Below are positions 41,007 through 53,300 of a stretch of DNA of 64,000 nt, one piece after another. The stretch comes from Beaufortia kweichowensis. Its lineage: Eukaryota > Chordata > Actinopteri > Cypriniformes > Gastromyzontidae. Location of the stretch: positions 10,764,492 to 10,828,491 of the forward strand of contig CM032804.1 in assembly GCA_019155185.1 (NCBI GenBank), written 5' to 3'. How positions within the stretch are numbered: the first letter of the stretch is position 1; every line of letters starts with the position of its first letter. The notes beneath the pieces are model-generated. The model saw only the letters and a list, made by a program, of their open reading frames with translations, ran no database searches and had not been told where the DNA came from. The translations under genes were made by a program, and so were the position numbers.

Positions 41007-43548
41007 ATGAAGTTACTGGTTGTTCTGCTTTGTGCTCTGCAAATGTGGATTGGATCAATTTATGGTTGTCTGGGGCCTGGAGGTGAGTAAAAAGTCATTT
41101 AGTGAGAAGTGACAAATTAACGAGTGCTTTCTTTTGGTTAAATCTTTTTTTGTTGTATGTAGATGATTATGACTTCTCCCTGCGACTTCCGGAGAAGCTT
41201 GTCGTTTCTGAGGGAGGAGTCGTTCGGATCCCGTGTGCATTCACTGCTCCATTAAGAGCGCACTCCGGCCGTCAGGTGTGGTTCAGAGGCAGTCCCGAGT
41301 TCCCCCTCACACCACCAAAGGTGGAGAAAAAGAACGGACTGCTTAGACCAATGATTTCCACACATGAGGAATGCAGCGTTATCTTGCGGGACGTAGAGGA
41401 CAGTCCAGAAGAATATGGCTTCATGTTAGAATATGGAGAAGGAGAAAGACACATTTTTCCTGACAGAGTTACAGTGGTTTCCTGCATTGGTATGTATGTT
41501 TATGTAAAGTAAAATTACAAAAATAACTGATTGATGGCCATAACTGTTATTCTTATTTGAAGCATCAAAGCTTTGGTTTATGTTGGTAGTTTTCAGGTAA
41601 GGTATTATCTAAGGTTTTAATTTGCTGATTATGTTATATTATTTGATGCTATTATGCATTTAGGCTTATTTAATGTGTAGAATTGGCAACCACAATTTTT
41701 GTTGACATTTAATAAATGTTTCAGATTCACTTTTAATGTTGAGTTTTGCAAGCATATTGATAATTAATCTACAGGTGCAACTGTGTAATTGTCTTTTATC
41801 AGCAAAAGTACGCCTCACAACAAGCACTGAGGTCTTTGTAGCTGGAGAGAAAGGTTATTTAACCTGCAGCGTCTCAAAACTCTGCCCTGGCAGTGATCCA
41901 AAAGTGATTTGGAAAGAGCTTGGAAAGGGCTCAATACAAATATTACCTTTCGAATATGCAGACGGCCAGAATAAATATTCAGGATACTCTGAACGGCTTG
42001 TTTACACGCCTGTCCCTGAAGATCACCACACAAGAACAACATGTGAGGCTACATTTGCAAGAAATCTGAGCGCCAGTGCTACAGTTACTTTAACAGTTCA
42101 CTGTAAGTGCAGTTGTACTTCACATCTCAAAAGCTTTTTATTACCATCATCTTTCATAATGTTCAATGTTTGTGTAACATGTCTATACTGTATGTTTTTG
42201 CAGCTCAGCCTCAGATACTGAACGGTTCTATGTGCACCTTGCAGCAGGATCTTCTCACGTGTGTCTGTGTGAGTCAGGGTGTACCTGTGCCTGATATTCA
42301 CTGGCCTCTGGCACAGGACACACCTGATTTCACTATGGTCCAAGCATCAGACCATGACATCACTGTAAGAAGCACATTCAAAATGCCTGGGAACTTCACA
42401 AGCAACAGCACCATGACATGTGCCAGCAGAAATGCTGTTGGTCTTTCAGTTATGAGCCTCCCAGTGAATGTCATTGAAGGTAAGCCAGTTATTAAAAACT
42501 GAATACAAAGAAAGTGTAGTGGTCATTATTATGGGTTGCTTGAAGCAGGATGTAAGCCATTTTGTATTACTAGTTCATGTGCAATTTTTAATATGTATTA
42601 AATGAATGGTAAAGGAAGAACATAATGGTGGCTGATCAAACAAAAAGACTGAAATGTTGCAAACGTGAATAATTAAAAATTGATGTGGTTAATTATTTGT
42701 CCTTTTAAAACGATGAAAGAAAACAATTTGGAGACAGCATTGAAACTACTTTATTTTTTCAGTTTTCATCATTTATAATTTAACAGTGCTAAATATGTCG
42801 GCTTAGTCTATTTGTGATGACTTGTCTGTGAGTCTTGCGGTTGTCTCGAATAAATTAGGGTGAAGAATCAGAGGCCTGCTGTTTTAAAGAGATAGTTCAA
42901 AATTCTTTTATTATTTACTCACCCTCATGTCATGTCAAACCCGACTTGACACAGAAGAAGATATTTTGCAAAACGCTGGTTACCGGCACACATTCACTTT
43001 CATAGCATGGACACAAGGCACAAAGGAAGTCAATGGGTGCCGGTAACCAGCGTTTTGCAGAACATCTTCTTTTATGTTCCACAAAAGAAAGAATCATAAA
43101 CGGGGTTTGAATAACATAAGGGAAAAATAATGACAATGTATGTCCATTTTTATTTTTGTCTCTTTAACTATCCCTTTAATTGCACTGACATTCTTTGTGA
43201 TGTGTCAGCTTGTCCTTATTCCTCTCTCTTTCATCATCATTATGTATATCAGATTGTTTAGAGTTGTTACTTTCATCTTTTGAACTATAATACCACACAG
43301 CACAGACACCACAGATTAATATTGATTTAGTTCTGCTTTATAACTGTATACAGTTTATAACTGTGTTTCTGATATCTGTTATGTTTTAGAATCTGTTACT
43401 AGTACCAATGCTTTTAACTATCACAGCTAACTTAAACATCTATCACTGTTTCTGCAGGATGAAAGTTCAATCTCAAAGAGTAATGCAGATGCCCTACAGC
43501 ATACTGGACGAGAAAGCAGACACTGTAAACTACATTACAATAACATGA
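41007..43548 (+). CDS. Siglec/CD22-like Ig receptor gene B, three Ig domains
   Basis: Exons: 41006-41082 (ATG 41007, signal peptide MKLLVVLLCALQMWIGS), 41163-41489 (V-set), 41803-42102 (C2-set), 42204-42479 (third Ig), and a candidate tail exon from 43458. The first four join in phase into about 326 residues. The V-set has Cys50 and Cys96 with Trp65, the Siglec-style B-E strand cysteine spacing (RIPC and EECS). The F-strand site that carries the sialic-acid-binding arginine in Siglecs is Met113 (YGFMLE). No hydrophobic transmembrane exon is visible between 42480 and 43457. Joining 42479 directly to 43458 gives GGA TGA, an immediate stop, hence a secreted form. In another phase the tail exon would read to TGA at 43546-43548 and include VNYITI, an ITIM-like motif, which suggests it once followed a membrane exon. 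Confidence 0.7.
42886..43177 (+). mobile_element. Foldback MITE with perfect 22-bp internal arms
   Basis: Ends are near-inverted (aaagagatagtt at the left, aactatcccttt at the right). Inside, 42968-42989 and 43037-43058 are perfect reverse complements of 22 bases around gcaaaacgctggttaccggc. It belongs to the same dispersed family as 37312-37513. It lies between the third Ig exon of gene B and its candidate tail exon, where a transmembrane exon would be expected. No coding capacity. Confidence 0.75.
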
Positions 43549-43823
43549 ACAATTTCACAAGTGCACTTTTAGATTACGACTAAACATCACATTATTTTTA
43601 ACGGTCCTTTTAATGTTAACTCTTAAATTGCTAAAGCCATTCTCTTGACAGACTGCTGTCGAGTCATTCATGTTGTTCATTTATGTGCTAATATAACATT
43701 TTGTCGATACCTCAAATATTATGGTAATTTTAGTACTTTAGAATTCATCATCTTTTACTCTGTAGTAAGAAAGTACTTCTTCTAAAGCCACCTAATCCTT
43801 TGTTGAAGTAAACTACTGCTGAT

Positions 43824-43842
43824 AATAAATTGTGCATTTATT
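43824..43842. terminator. Convergent poly(A) signals of Siglec-like gene B and rpl19
   Basis: AATAAA on the plus strand at 43824-43829 can serve gene B. Its complement TTTATT at 43837-43842 gives AATAAA on the minus strand, 54 bases after the rpl19 stop. The two transcripts would end within tens of bases of each other. Confidence 0.6.
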
Positions 43843-43895
43843 TTGAGAAATTTTAGACAATCATTTATAGATAACTGTCTTATAGAAAGACAATC

Positions 43896-45978
43896 TTATT
43901 TCTTGGTCTCTTCCTCTTTGGAAAGAGTTTTAATAATTTCTTCTTTCTTGGCCTGCTGTCTCTCCTCACGGCGCTTTCTTGCCTCTCGTGTCTTTGTGCG
44001 ACGGGCCTCGGCTTGATCACTACAAGAAAAGACACAAAAATTACTTTGTAAACTACACATTTACTTCAGTCTTCTTTAAAGCAGAGTGTAATAGGACCAT
44101 GTCTGTATCTAATTTGAGTGCAGTGATGCAAAGCATACTGGGTAATGTTGCTTGGGTACTTACGCCAAGAGCTTCTTGCGGGCCTTGTCTGCTTTGAGCT
44201 TGTGTATGTGTTCCATTAAGATACGCTTGTTCTTGAACACATTGCCCTTTGCCCTCAAATACAAACTGTGGTACCTGGCAAAAAACAGAAATGTGGGCAA
44301 ACACATTAATTAATTTATGGATCTTCACACAAAGTATGTATTCTTACTGTTGTTATGCTGTTTGTGTGTTAATCTGTAACCTTTTAATAACATTAATAAC
44401 AAAACCTGGCTATTTAACTTTACATTGTCAATGCAGAAAACTAAATAAAAGAATAACAAGTTGTTGTGGACACTGCGGCTCATTTTTGAAGTTTTGGCAT
44501 TTCGATTTTTATATAGTGTGTGTGATCTTGAAGGACTCACATATGCCTGTCAATCTTCTTGGACTCTCTGTAACGTCTCAGAAGTCGTCGCAGAATGCGC
44601 ATGCGTCTCATCCAGCACAGCTTTTCTGGCATACGTGCATTTGCTGTACCCTTTCTCTTACCTGCAGAGAAATACAGCAATCATAACAGAAAACAGGAGA
44701 TGGTGCATTTTGTCATTGGTAATTAAATAACATTTAACTGGCACACACCAATGCCCATGTGACGACCCTTCCGCCGTGCCAGTGTATTTTTGCGGCATCG
44801 TGCACGAGAGTGAACCGTAACTGGCTTCTTGATGATCAGACCATCCTTAACCAGCTTACGAATCTGCTGCCCTAGGTATAAAAAAATATTATATTATAAA
44901 CACTTTTATGTTTTCACCAAGACAGAAAATGGCTTTTTAAGAAGATCTGAACTGCTTACGGGAGTTGGCATTGGCAATTTCATTAGTCTCATTTGGGTCC
45001 AGCCACACCTTCTTCTTGCCACAGCGCAAAACGCTGGACGCCAATCTCTTCTGAAGCCTGAGCATGCTAGAGATAATAACAATTATTTAATACAGATTGA
45101 GAAATAGTATTGCCTCAATCAATCGCTGTATACATCTTTATGATGATGTAATGTAATCTTGGTAATTTAACTGACAGGAAAAAGTTTTATTTATTTTATT
45201 TTAACAGACTATAATAAATCTGTGTAACTAAATTAATAACTTCCATGACTTAAAAATAAGCTTTTTGTTATAGCATTACCTTATGACAAATGTACCAAAG
45301 GTTTTTTTTTAATGGTAAAAGTGCCGAATGATCAACATTCATATTAATTTTATTATAAATATAAAGGGTAAACTTTGATACAACACGTGGTTAGACACTA
45401 TGGTTTTACTATAAATACCACTTTCACTATGGTTACTGTTGTAAAACCAAGAAACCAAAAATTAAGTTTCACTACAATTTTCAAGATTTAAAACTACAGT
45501 ATGCAAATAATATTGTATATGTATATGTTGCTTAAATATAGCAAACGTCAGTGGAAGTCACGTAAATGTTTATTTGTATAAAACTTCCTTCAAAATATTA
45601 ATATAATCCTTATGGTATGGATGAGGCATGTCAGCGAGTCTGCCAGATGATGTCTGACCACGCTAAACAGGCCAAACATGAACATTATTTCCTTATACAT
45701 TATAATTTTCAAGTCTGTAAATCTTTAAAATATACTTGTTATGTCCATTAATATTCACAGCATAGTACAGAATAATAGTGCGACAACACTTGTGCCAATC
45801 TGACACAACATGGCGATTCTGTCCATGGCATCATAAATCGGCTTCCTACGACAGCTAACATGTTTGCTAAAACCGTGTGAGTAGTATCGCTACTTTATAA
45901 CTTTAATTCATTTATACAATAAGACAAGTAAATAATACGACGGGCATAAGATTAAATATCTATGTTTTTTTACCTCAT
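43896..45978 (-). CDS. rpl19: 60S ribosomal protein L19 (eL19), complete
   Basis: Component of the large ribosomal subunit. Minus-strand exons: 45978-45974 (ATGAG), 45066-44960, 44871-44749, 44661-44541, 44274-44164 and 44019-43896, ending TAA. All borders are AG/GT, phases join, and the total is 196 residues, exactly the vertebrate length. Recognisable stretches include MLRLQKRLASSVLRCGKKK, VTVHSRARCRKNTLARRKGR and a basic helical C-terminus rich in Arg/Lys/Glu ending ETKK. The first coding exon holds only five coding bases, the usual ribosomal-protein layout with translation starting at the end of a short leader exon. Position beside cacnb1 matches human RPL19-CACNB1. No lesions seen. Confidence 0.97.
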
Positions 45979-46060
45979 GGCTGAAAGTTGTTTTTGCACC
46001 AGTGACGCTACTGTCAGAGCCTACACGAGTATAATGGCGTTATGTGAAGAGGGGGAGGGC
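45979..46060 (-). promoter_or_regulatory. rpl19: rpl19 leader and promoter region
   Basis: Upstream of the minus-strand ATG the leader reads back through ggtgcaaaaacaactttcag and a pyrimidine-rich stretch near 46045-46060 (ccctcccctcttc on the minus strand). Ribosomal protein mRNAs start in an oligopyrimidine (TOP) tract, so transcription may begin there. The precise start is not resolved. Confidence 0.4.
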
Positions 46061-46473
46061 TTTAATTACAAATAGCATTTCTGTGTGTTCAACTATTATA
46101 ATAAAGATTTAACACTTTAAGTACGTATGTGATTTTAGCATTTAACTGTTGAATTACTAGTATTGTTGTGTGCCACCGTTAATATACTTTTAAACGCAAT
46201 AACGCCCTTAAAACAGGAATGGTACAGTCCAAACGCTACTTGCCAGCTGCTATTTCATGAATAGGCCACATGAGGGCAATGTTTTACCTGTTATCTGAAG
46301 AGATAGCAGGATAGCACGCCGGTGGAATGAGAGGATAATGTAGATAACCACAAGTTTTTTCAGTAGAATTTAAGTTAAGTGTTTAAAACGTGTTGCCACC
46401 AACAAGAATGACAGTTATGGAAAAGACAAACAAATGATTTGTCTTTAATTTACAACAAATCTTCTTTGTTATT

Positions 46474-46745
46474 TTGGTTTACAATACGGTTGTATTTGTT
46501 AACATTAGTAAATGCATTGGCTAACATAACTGACAATGAGTAATATGGTTTTATTTGTTAATGGTTGTTAATGCCAATACAATTTTTCATGTTAGTTCAT
46601 TGTGCATTAACTAATATAAACATTTACACTTTTGATTTAAAAAACAATTAAAAAAAGATGAAATTAACTTTCCAATATTAATAGATGCTGTAGAAATATT
46701 GTTAATTCATGTTAGTTAATGCATCAACCAATGGTACAAAGATAA
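46474..46745. mobile_element. MITE-like 'gttaacattagttaatgca' dispersed element
   Basis: Repeated direct and inverted versions of 'gttaacattag', 'catgttagttcattgtgcat' and 'gttagttaatgcatcaac' with a central 'tagatgctgtagaaatattg' match a noncoding element found widely in fish genomes. It sits in the divergent rpl19-cacnb1 intergenic region. Boundaries are approximate. Confidence 0.6.
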
Positions 46746-47390
46746 TATCATAAATATAAACATATTATACATATACAAATATTATACTCTGGTATACTGT
46801 ATTGAAATACATCTAAATGATCATGCCATATAGCACTGGGTTTTATTTGAAATCCAGTTATTTTTTACGCATGACCTTTGAATTATTGAAATAAGGTTTT
46901 TTGTAGTTTGTGAGTATGACAACAACAAACGTGCGGACGGCACAGAAGGAAACGGGTGTGGTCATATCACTCTCATATGGAGTAACAGCTACGCCCAGTG
47001 CGCTGATGTTATTATGTGGAGTGAGGGGGGTTAAAACACCTCTTCATGCTCCATCATTCATCTAATTGTAATTTCGATTTGATCAACCAATAGAAACACG
47101 TACAGTCACCAGGTCCCGCCCACTTCATAGCCGATTGATTGACGGGAGAAGGAGGGCGGGGTCTGGTCCCTTTGCTGAACAGCTGGAGACTGAGGTCTGT
47201 GTATTTGCAAAGCGAGGTTTGTGTTGAACGCCACCAAGGGCTGAAAGCGCAACAGCTCACTGACAAGCCATCTGTAAGGGACAGAAGAGGAAGAAAACCA
47301 ATTTGTTATTAGTTCATTCTTTAAGAATGATTAATAAACTGAAAGCAGGCTATAAATGAAACAATAGAAAACGAATTAAAGTTTAAATCA
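46746..47390 (+). promoter_or_regulatory. cacnb1: cacnb1 promoter and 5' UTR region
   Basis: After the MITE the sequence becomes GC-richer (46930-47270), with a ggggttaaaacacc motif near 47027 and several E-box-like sites (catatg, cagctg at 47179). The first coding ATG at 47391 follows. Leader boundaries are unclear: the region from about 47160 may be contiguous with the coding exon or contain an intron. Confidence 0.4.
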
Positions 47391-50300
47391 ATGGTACAGA
47401 AGGGTATTATGTCCAGGACGCCTTCCACCTCAACCCAGGAAATACAGATGGACATGTTCGACCACCACGGCTCTCACGCTCAGGTAAGTGCATGCAACAA
47501 ATGATAAAGCAAAATACACATCACCTGCCTGTTATCTTTAAACGACTCGTCAGTATGTTGAATCAAAATAGATTTACCTTTATTTCAAAGATTAGTCGCT
47601 ATCCGATGTGGCTCCTATTGTCGTTACTTGGCAACAAGGCTGCATCTTTCCGCTCTCGCTCTGTACAATGCCCTTAATACGCGTGATATGAGGAAATTAA
47701 CAGAAAGTTGTTTTATTTGTGAGCTTCGTTGTTTTACCAAATATAAATATTTGCCTGCGTTTTTCTCCGTTAAGTAGCCTACTGCGATAATATTATTTCG
47801 TCACCTATTTACTTGAGTCGGTGTTCACTTTTAAGCACCTGGCCTACTTGTAGCTTGATTTGTTAGGGACACGTATTTGTTGATAAGTTACGAATCGAAT
47901 CATCACTTCTGACAAACTGACAAATCTTTACTATTTTTAAGATTTTTGTGAGAACAAATAAGTTTCGTTTAATTAACATGTGTATTTTACTAGAGGGTGT
48001 TTATAAATTGCATTAACTAACTGTATCAAGTTGTATTAAAAGTCCTTTGGAACCAGTAAGTCCATTAGAAAAGAAAGATTCTTGTGACATATTTTGTAGA
48101 AAATGATGTCATCACGTGGCGTCTCTGTCGTTATTGTGTGGGGATCTTTCGGCAAACCACGCCCACGTGTAAAAGCAAAAAGTGACTGGGTAATACAACC
48201 ATATACACATATATCAACATCTTTCCCGCTGTTCTACTTCTTATTTACTTTTTCTTGCTTTCTGTGGCTATTACAGATGACGTGTGAACGTACAGGTCAC
48301 TTCAGAATTTGCTTCAGTGCGTCTTATTGCTGTGTTGACTTATGTTTTTTGAAAACGTGTTAGAGCAGTATTTATATAATTTGTTTTATATAATCCAATA
48401 GAGTAAATGTGTGTATGTGACCTGTGCTGTGGAGACCTGCTCTATCTGAATCACATCTATACATAGCTGTGAGGAGGCGGAGTGTTGAGAATGGAGAGTG
48501 CTTGTGTGTCAGTCAGCAGGTTGGTTTGTTGTGTAAAAATGTGTGTGGTTTAGTGTAATAATAGTTTTCTCAAAGAAGCATTTGATTATAAATAAGAACT
48601 TAAATTTGCTAAGATTTTATTTACCCACACATGGTCATTTTAGGACACTGCGTTTGAACAATATTGTCATCATTAACCTACTCCCATGTTGTTCCAAACT
48701 CATATAACTTCCTTCTTGTGTGAAACAAAAAAGGAATTGTAGACAATGTTAATGCTACTTTTTTCATACAATGAAAGGGAATTGTTGTCAGTCTCTTACG
48801 TTCTGCTTAACAGCTTCCTTTTTGCTCCATGAAAATGTTATACAGGTTTGGAACAACACAGAGTGATTAAATGATGTCTGAACTGGTGGTAGTACAGTGT
48901 AACTCTAAAATCCTTCCCCCTGCCTGTGGCACAGCCCCCTCCCTTAATTATCCAATTAGACTCAGAGGTTGTTTGTCAACAGGAAGTCTCTCATCACCAT
49001 AGCAATACATCCCACCTCCCTCCCTTGACATTTTGTTGGCCTTTCTCTGATCTAGTTTTGCAGTATGTGAACATTTCCTATACCTTTCAACATTAAACTA
49101 CTTGAGGTAGTAAAAATAAAATGTAAAACTTGGGTTGGTGTTGTTCTCTGGGATCATCTTTGGTTGTAGGAAGGTTTTTGAAGCGATTATGATTATAGGT
49201 TAACAGATATTTCTTGTTTCTTTGCATTTTTTGTTGTTTGAATAATTATATTTCAGTTGCAGTTTTTATATATTTTTTCTTTATTCTTCTTAGAAGTTAC
49301 AAATCTTTTTAATGGTTATTGTTAATATTGTTAATGTTTGTATTGTTAAAGTGTAAAGATCACTGAGAGGTTTTCTGTTATTGGCAAAAACAAAACTATG
49401 TGGGTTGCTTTATGTAATAGTTTCCAGTAAAGCTGTTTTTGTAATAAGCTTTCAGTTAGTCTGTAACAGTCTAAGTCTAACTCGCTAATTTGTATATTCT
49501 GAGTGATCGGTACACAATCCCACTGTTGTCTGAGTTATGTGAATGTCAGACTTTGATGAAGTGAATATGATACATAGTTTTTTTGCATTAATTTTATCTA
49601 ATAATAATGAAGAAAGATCTTATGCCATTTCAGACAGAGATATTTGCTGGGTTTTATAGAGTTTGCACTTTGTGGTAATTGTTGCTAACTCTCTGTACCC
49701 TGTAGAACCCCTGAGGAGGCAGTCAGAATATCAAGAAAAATGGTTTTATTCGATAGCGATTGTGTGCATTTGTGTGAATGTGGGTTTTGAACATGTTACA
49801 GTGTTGCATCAGGGTCTTTTAGTGCCACCAAACCCAATTAGTCGCCTTCTGATCTCCATGGCAACGGAGTCTGGCGCCTCTGAACGCCACATAGGGGTTT
49901 TTCTGAGGGCAGCCAGGTCATTGGCCAATGTTCAGGCCAATCAGATTACTGATAAATCCAGCGGATATGAGTAATAATTATGGGTAATCATATCTGGACA
50001 CACACACACAGGATGTGGAATCCAGACTGTGTTTGTATGTGTGTGTGAAAAAACATGCATACATGTAAGAGTTTATTTTTTCCCATAATTCCTTTCTTTC
50101 TTTTGTGTCTTCTTTTAAGGGGAAGTATGCGAAAAGAAAGAGTCGTTTTAAGCGCTCGGATGGCAGCACCTCCTCAGACACAACCTCCAACAGCTTTGTC
50201 CGACAGGTAAGACGCCCTGTTCTTTTTAAAAAAATCCCAGGTTTATCACTCATATGTCAGCGGCAGAAGTCATCACAGGTTATATTATGTAACAGTAGGT

Positions 50301-53300
50301 GGTACACAATGTAAAAAGTGCCCTAGTATTATTATGTTTCTGTGTACACCTGACCTTTAAAGAAGAGTTGCTGTGTCTAGGTCTTAGCTTCCCAAAGCTC
50401 TCGTCCCAGCCCCTGCTGTACGGCATTTGCCCATCTGCCAGGGGTTTCATGCTAAAAAGACTCCTCCTTTTCTGCCAGCAGGGGTACCTTTATCCCCCAA
50501 CTTAGGTTGACTCTTTAGCCATCCTCACACACACATACTCTATATACATGTAAATAAAATAAATTATTTTTTAATCAACAGTTCATTGCACAGACAGTGT
50601 TTATTTATGCTTGCTTCATCAATCATCATCATCATTACTTGTGCTTACCAGAATGTCATAAAGACCTGGGGTGGGCTATTTCAACCTTTTCCAGTAAGCA
50701 GCCATATTGCAGCATCCTAGCAACCTTCAGAGCATCTTAGCAATCACATAGCAACATGCTAAAAGCACTCAGTGGTGGACCTTAGCAACCACATAGCAAA
50801 ACCCTGGTAGCCTTTCTCAACACCCTGACATTGTGACTAGGATTTATGCAGAAGAAACTTTGTTCAGAAAATGTTAAATTAAGAGATTTCCAATAAATCA
50901 GAATTGCCCATCATGAAACTCATTTAGGGTGGTAATGTCAATGGAACACTTCCTAGTGATGACATGATGTTTTTTGGTAATTATATTTATAATTTAATTT
51001 ATTTGTTGATGTAAATAATGTGCAGAGAAACTTGCTCTTGAAGCTTCATGAATATTTATGTTCATATAGTACGTTTCAGCGTTTCTGCCCCCTCTTTGGC
51101 AGCAAAAAGTATGAAAACCTGTGTAGGCCTTGGTCTCGTACACCCACGCATATGCACATATGAACAAATATACACTCACACACATACACGCTCTTATACT
51201 GGCCAGGTTGCCATGGTGACAGGGTCCCGAATCTCCCCACAGCACGCTGCACAGTCGGAAGAGATGGAAGCAAATGGATTAGCGTGTGTGTATAGGTGTG
51301 TGTGTGTGTCTGTGTTCTGGTAGGCCTTCAGTATGTGTTGATGGTTGACAAAAATGTGTGGTGGCAAACAGCTGGGGTCATATATCAAACACACACATAC
51401 ATACACACAATATTGTATTGTTGTGAGTTAATGGGTGTGGCTGTCCAGCCACTGTTTATTAGAATGAGAAGCAGAATAATTGATCCGGTGTCCCTGTGGG
51501 TTTTCCTGATGGATCACTTTCTATTTGTCCCATTAGTTTTGGTACCATTAGATCAGACCTCTGTCATTTTGGCTCTGAGGTTGAGTGCTTCTTGGCTCTC
51601 TGAGGACTGGCTAGTGTGTTTGATCATGGCTTGAAATGGCAGCTGCACAACAGAACATCACCTCACAATTCCCTTTATGCCACGGTCACACCTGATGCTA
51701 CACAAAAGCTGCTGCCCGCTAGCTGCTTCAGTGCATGTGTGTGTGTGCAGGTGGTTATTGTGTTAATGTATGTGTGTTTTTTTATTGTTGTTAGAATGAT
51801 ATGATGTGCTTGATAATGTGCTATAGAAGTAAATTGTATTGTGTTTTTGATTAAGCGTGACAATTTCAGTACAATACATAATCTGGGATGCTATCAGTAA
51901 CCAAAAATGATTTATTATTTTATATTAATAAGTTACTATTTATTATTTAATAATTTGTCATTGATCGATAGTTGTGCTTGACTGGTTAATAAAAACTGTT
52001 GTCGTTTTATGCCATGTGACAGACAGAGTGTTACAGTGAGGTGATGAGTACCCGGTCTATGGGAGATTCTTAAGAGTCAAAGGTCGCCCTCTAGTGGATT
52101 TAACCGCTGATGATTTTAGCACACATGCCAATATCAGAGATATATTTATTCAGCGTGATATTGTTTTGTTTATGTTTAATTACAGCTGAATTTGAAGTAA
52201 AAGTACAGGGAAAAGCATAAGCATGTTACGCATGTTCATCTTTCCTGACACCTTGTCCTCTTGGTTAAGAAAGTACAGTAACTTTTGATGAGTAAATAAG
52301 GTCACATACAGGTGATTCTGAACTAAGTGGTAAATGCGAGAGTGACTCAGTCTCAGGTGGAGCGATTGACTGAATGGATGTGTGGGTGCAGTGAATCAGG
52401 TGCCCTTCTGCTATAGAGGGATAATCTCACTTCCTTATCTCACACTTTCTTTCTTCCTCTCTCTCTCTTTCGGGCTGACGTTTACATTCCCACTCATCCT
52501 GGTGCTTACCACTCCATACCGGAGTGGTAAGCGCGAAAAGAAAGAGGGAGAGAGAGATCTGCCACTGCCTGTCACAGCTAAATTTAACCCCCCAGTCTGC
52601 AAATGTAGCACAAGTCCTGCAATTTGACCCCCCCGTTTCCCTCTCTCATTTCCCCCTTCAGAAACCGAGTACAGGTTTCAGCTGTGTGTGTGTAGATGGG
52701 AATGTAGGTGGTGGGGGGGTTGTTGAGGTTAGCAGAGCAATTGGCCACTCTCTGACACACACCGACTGCTCTCTGCCTAACTTTTTTCAACACACTCTGC
52801 CATCACAGCTACACACACATTAATACACACCATTGGATTAGACACACACATCGTGTTTGGTGTGGACTCGGATTTTTGGGTGTGACTCTGTTACCGTGGC
52901 AAGGAGAGAGTGCCATGGAGACGAATGCAAGGATTCAAAGGCCCGTAGTGGTAAGAAACAGACGGAACGGTCTGTGGCGTTTTTTGTGGCGATTAATTGT
53001 GTACTAACAAGACTGTATTGGTGTCCGAAAACTGTGCCTGGATATTTTCAATAAGTGTTTTTTTTTCCTATTTTCACCCTATCTATACCTCTCTCTCATT
53101 CTCTCTCTCTCTCTCTCTTTCCTGCTGCCGTTTGATTCCATTTTGGGCTGGGCAGCTGCTTAGGCCTGCTGGGTTTAAATTAGACCTCCAGCACTGCTCA
53201 GGGACCTTGCTTCTACTAGCTGCCCTGACACGGAGCTCAATCCCTGGTTTCTTTGCACCTATTGATCATTGATAGACTAACCAATAGAGCTTCTTTTGAT

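Noticed and set aside
45137..45180. Possible C/D box snoRNA (atgatga then ctga) in an rpl19 intron
   Set aside because: The motifs are on the strand opposite to rpl19, the spacing is too short, and no terminal stem is visible.
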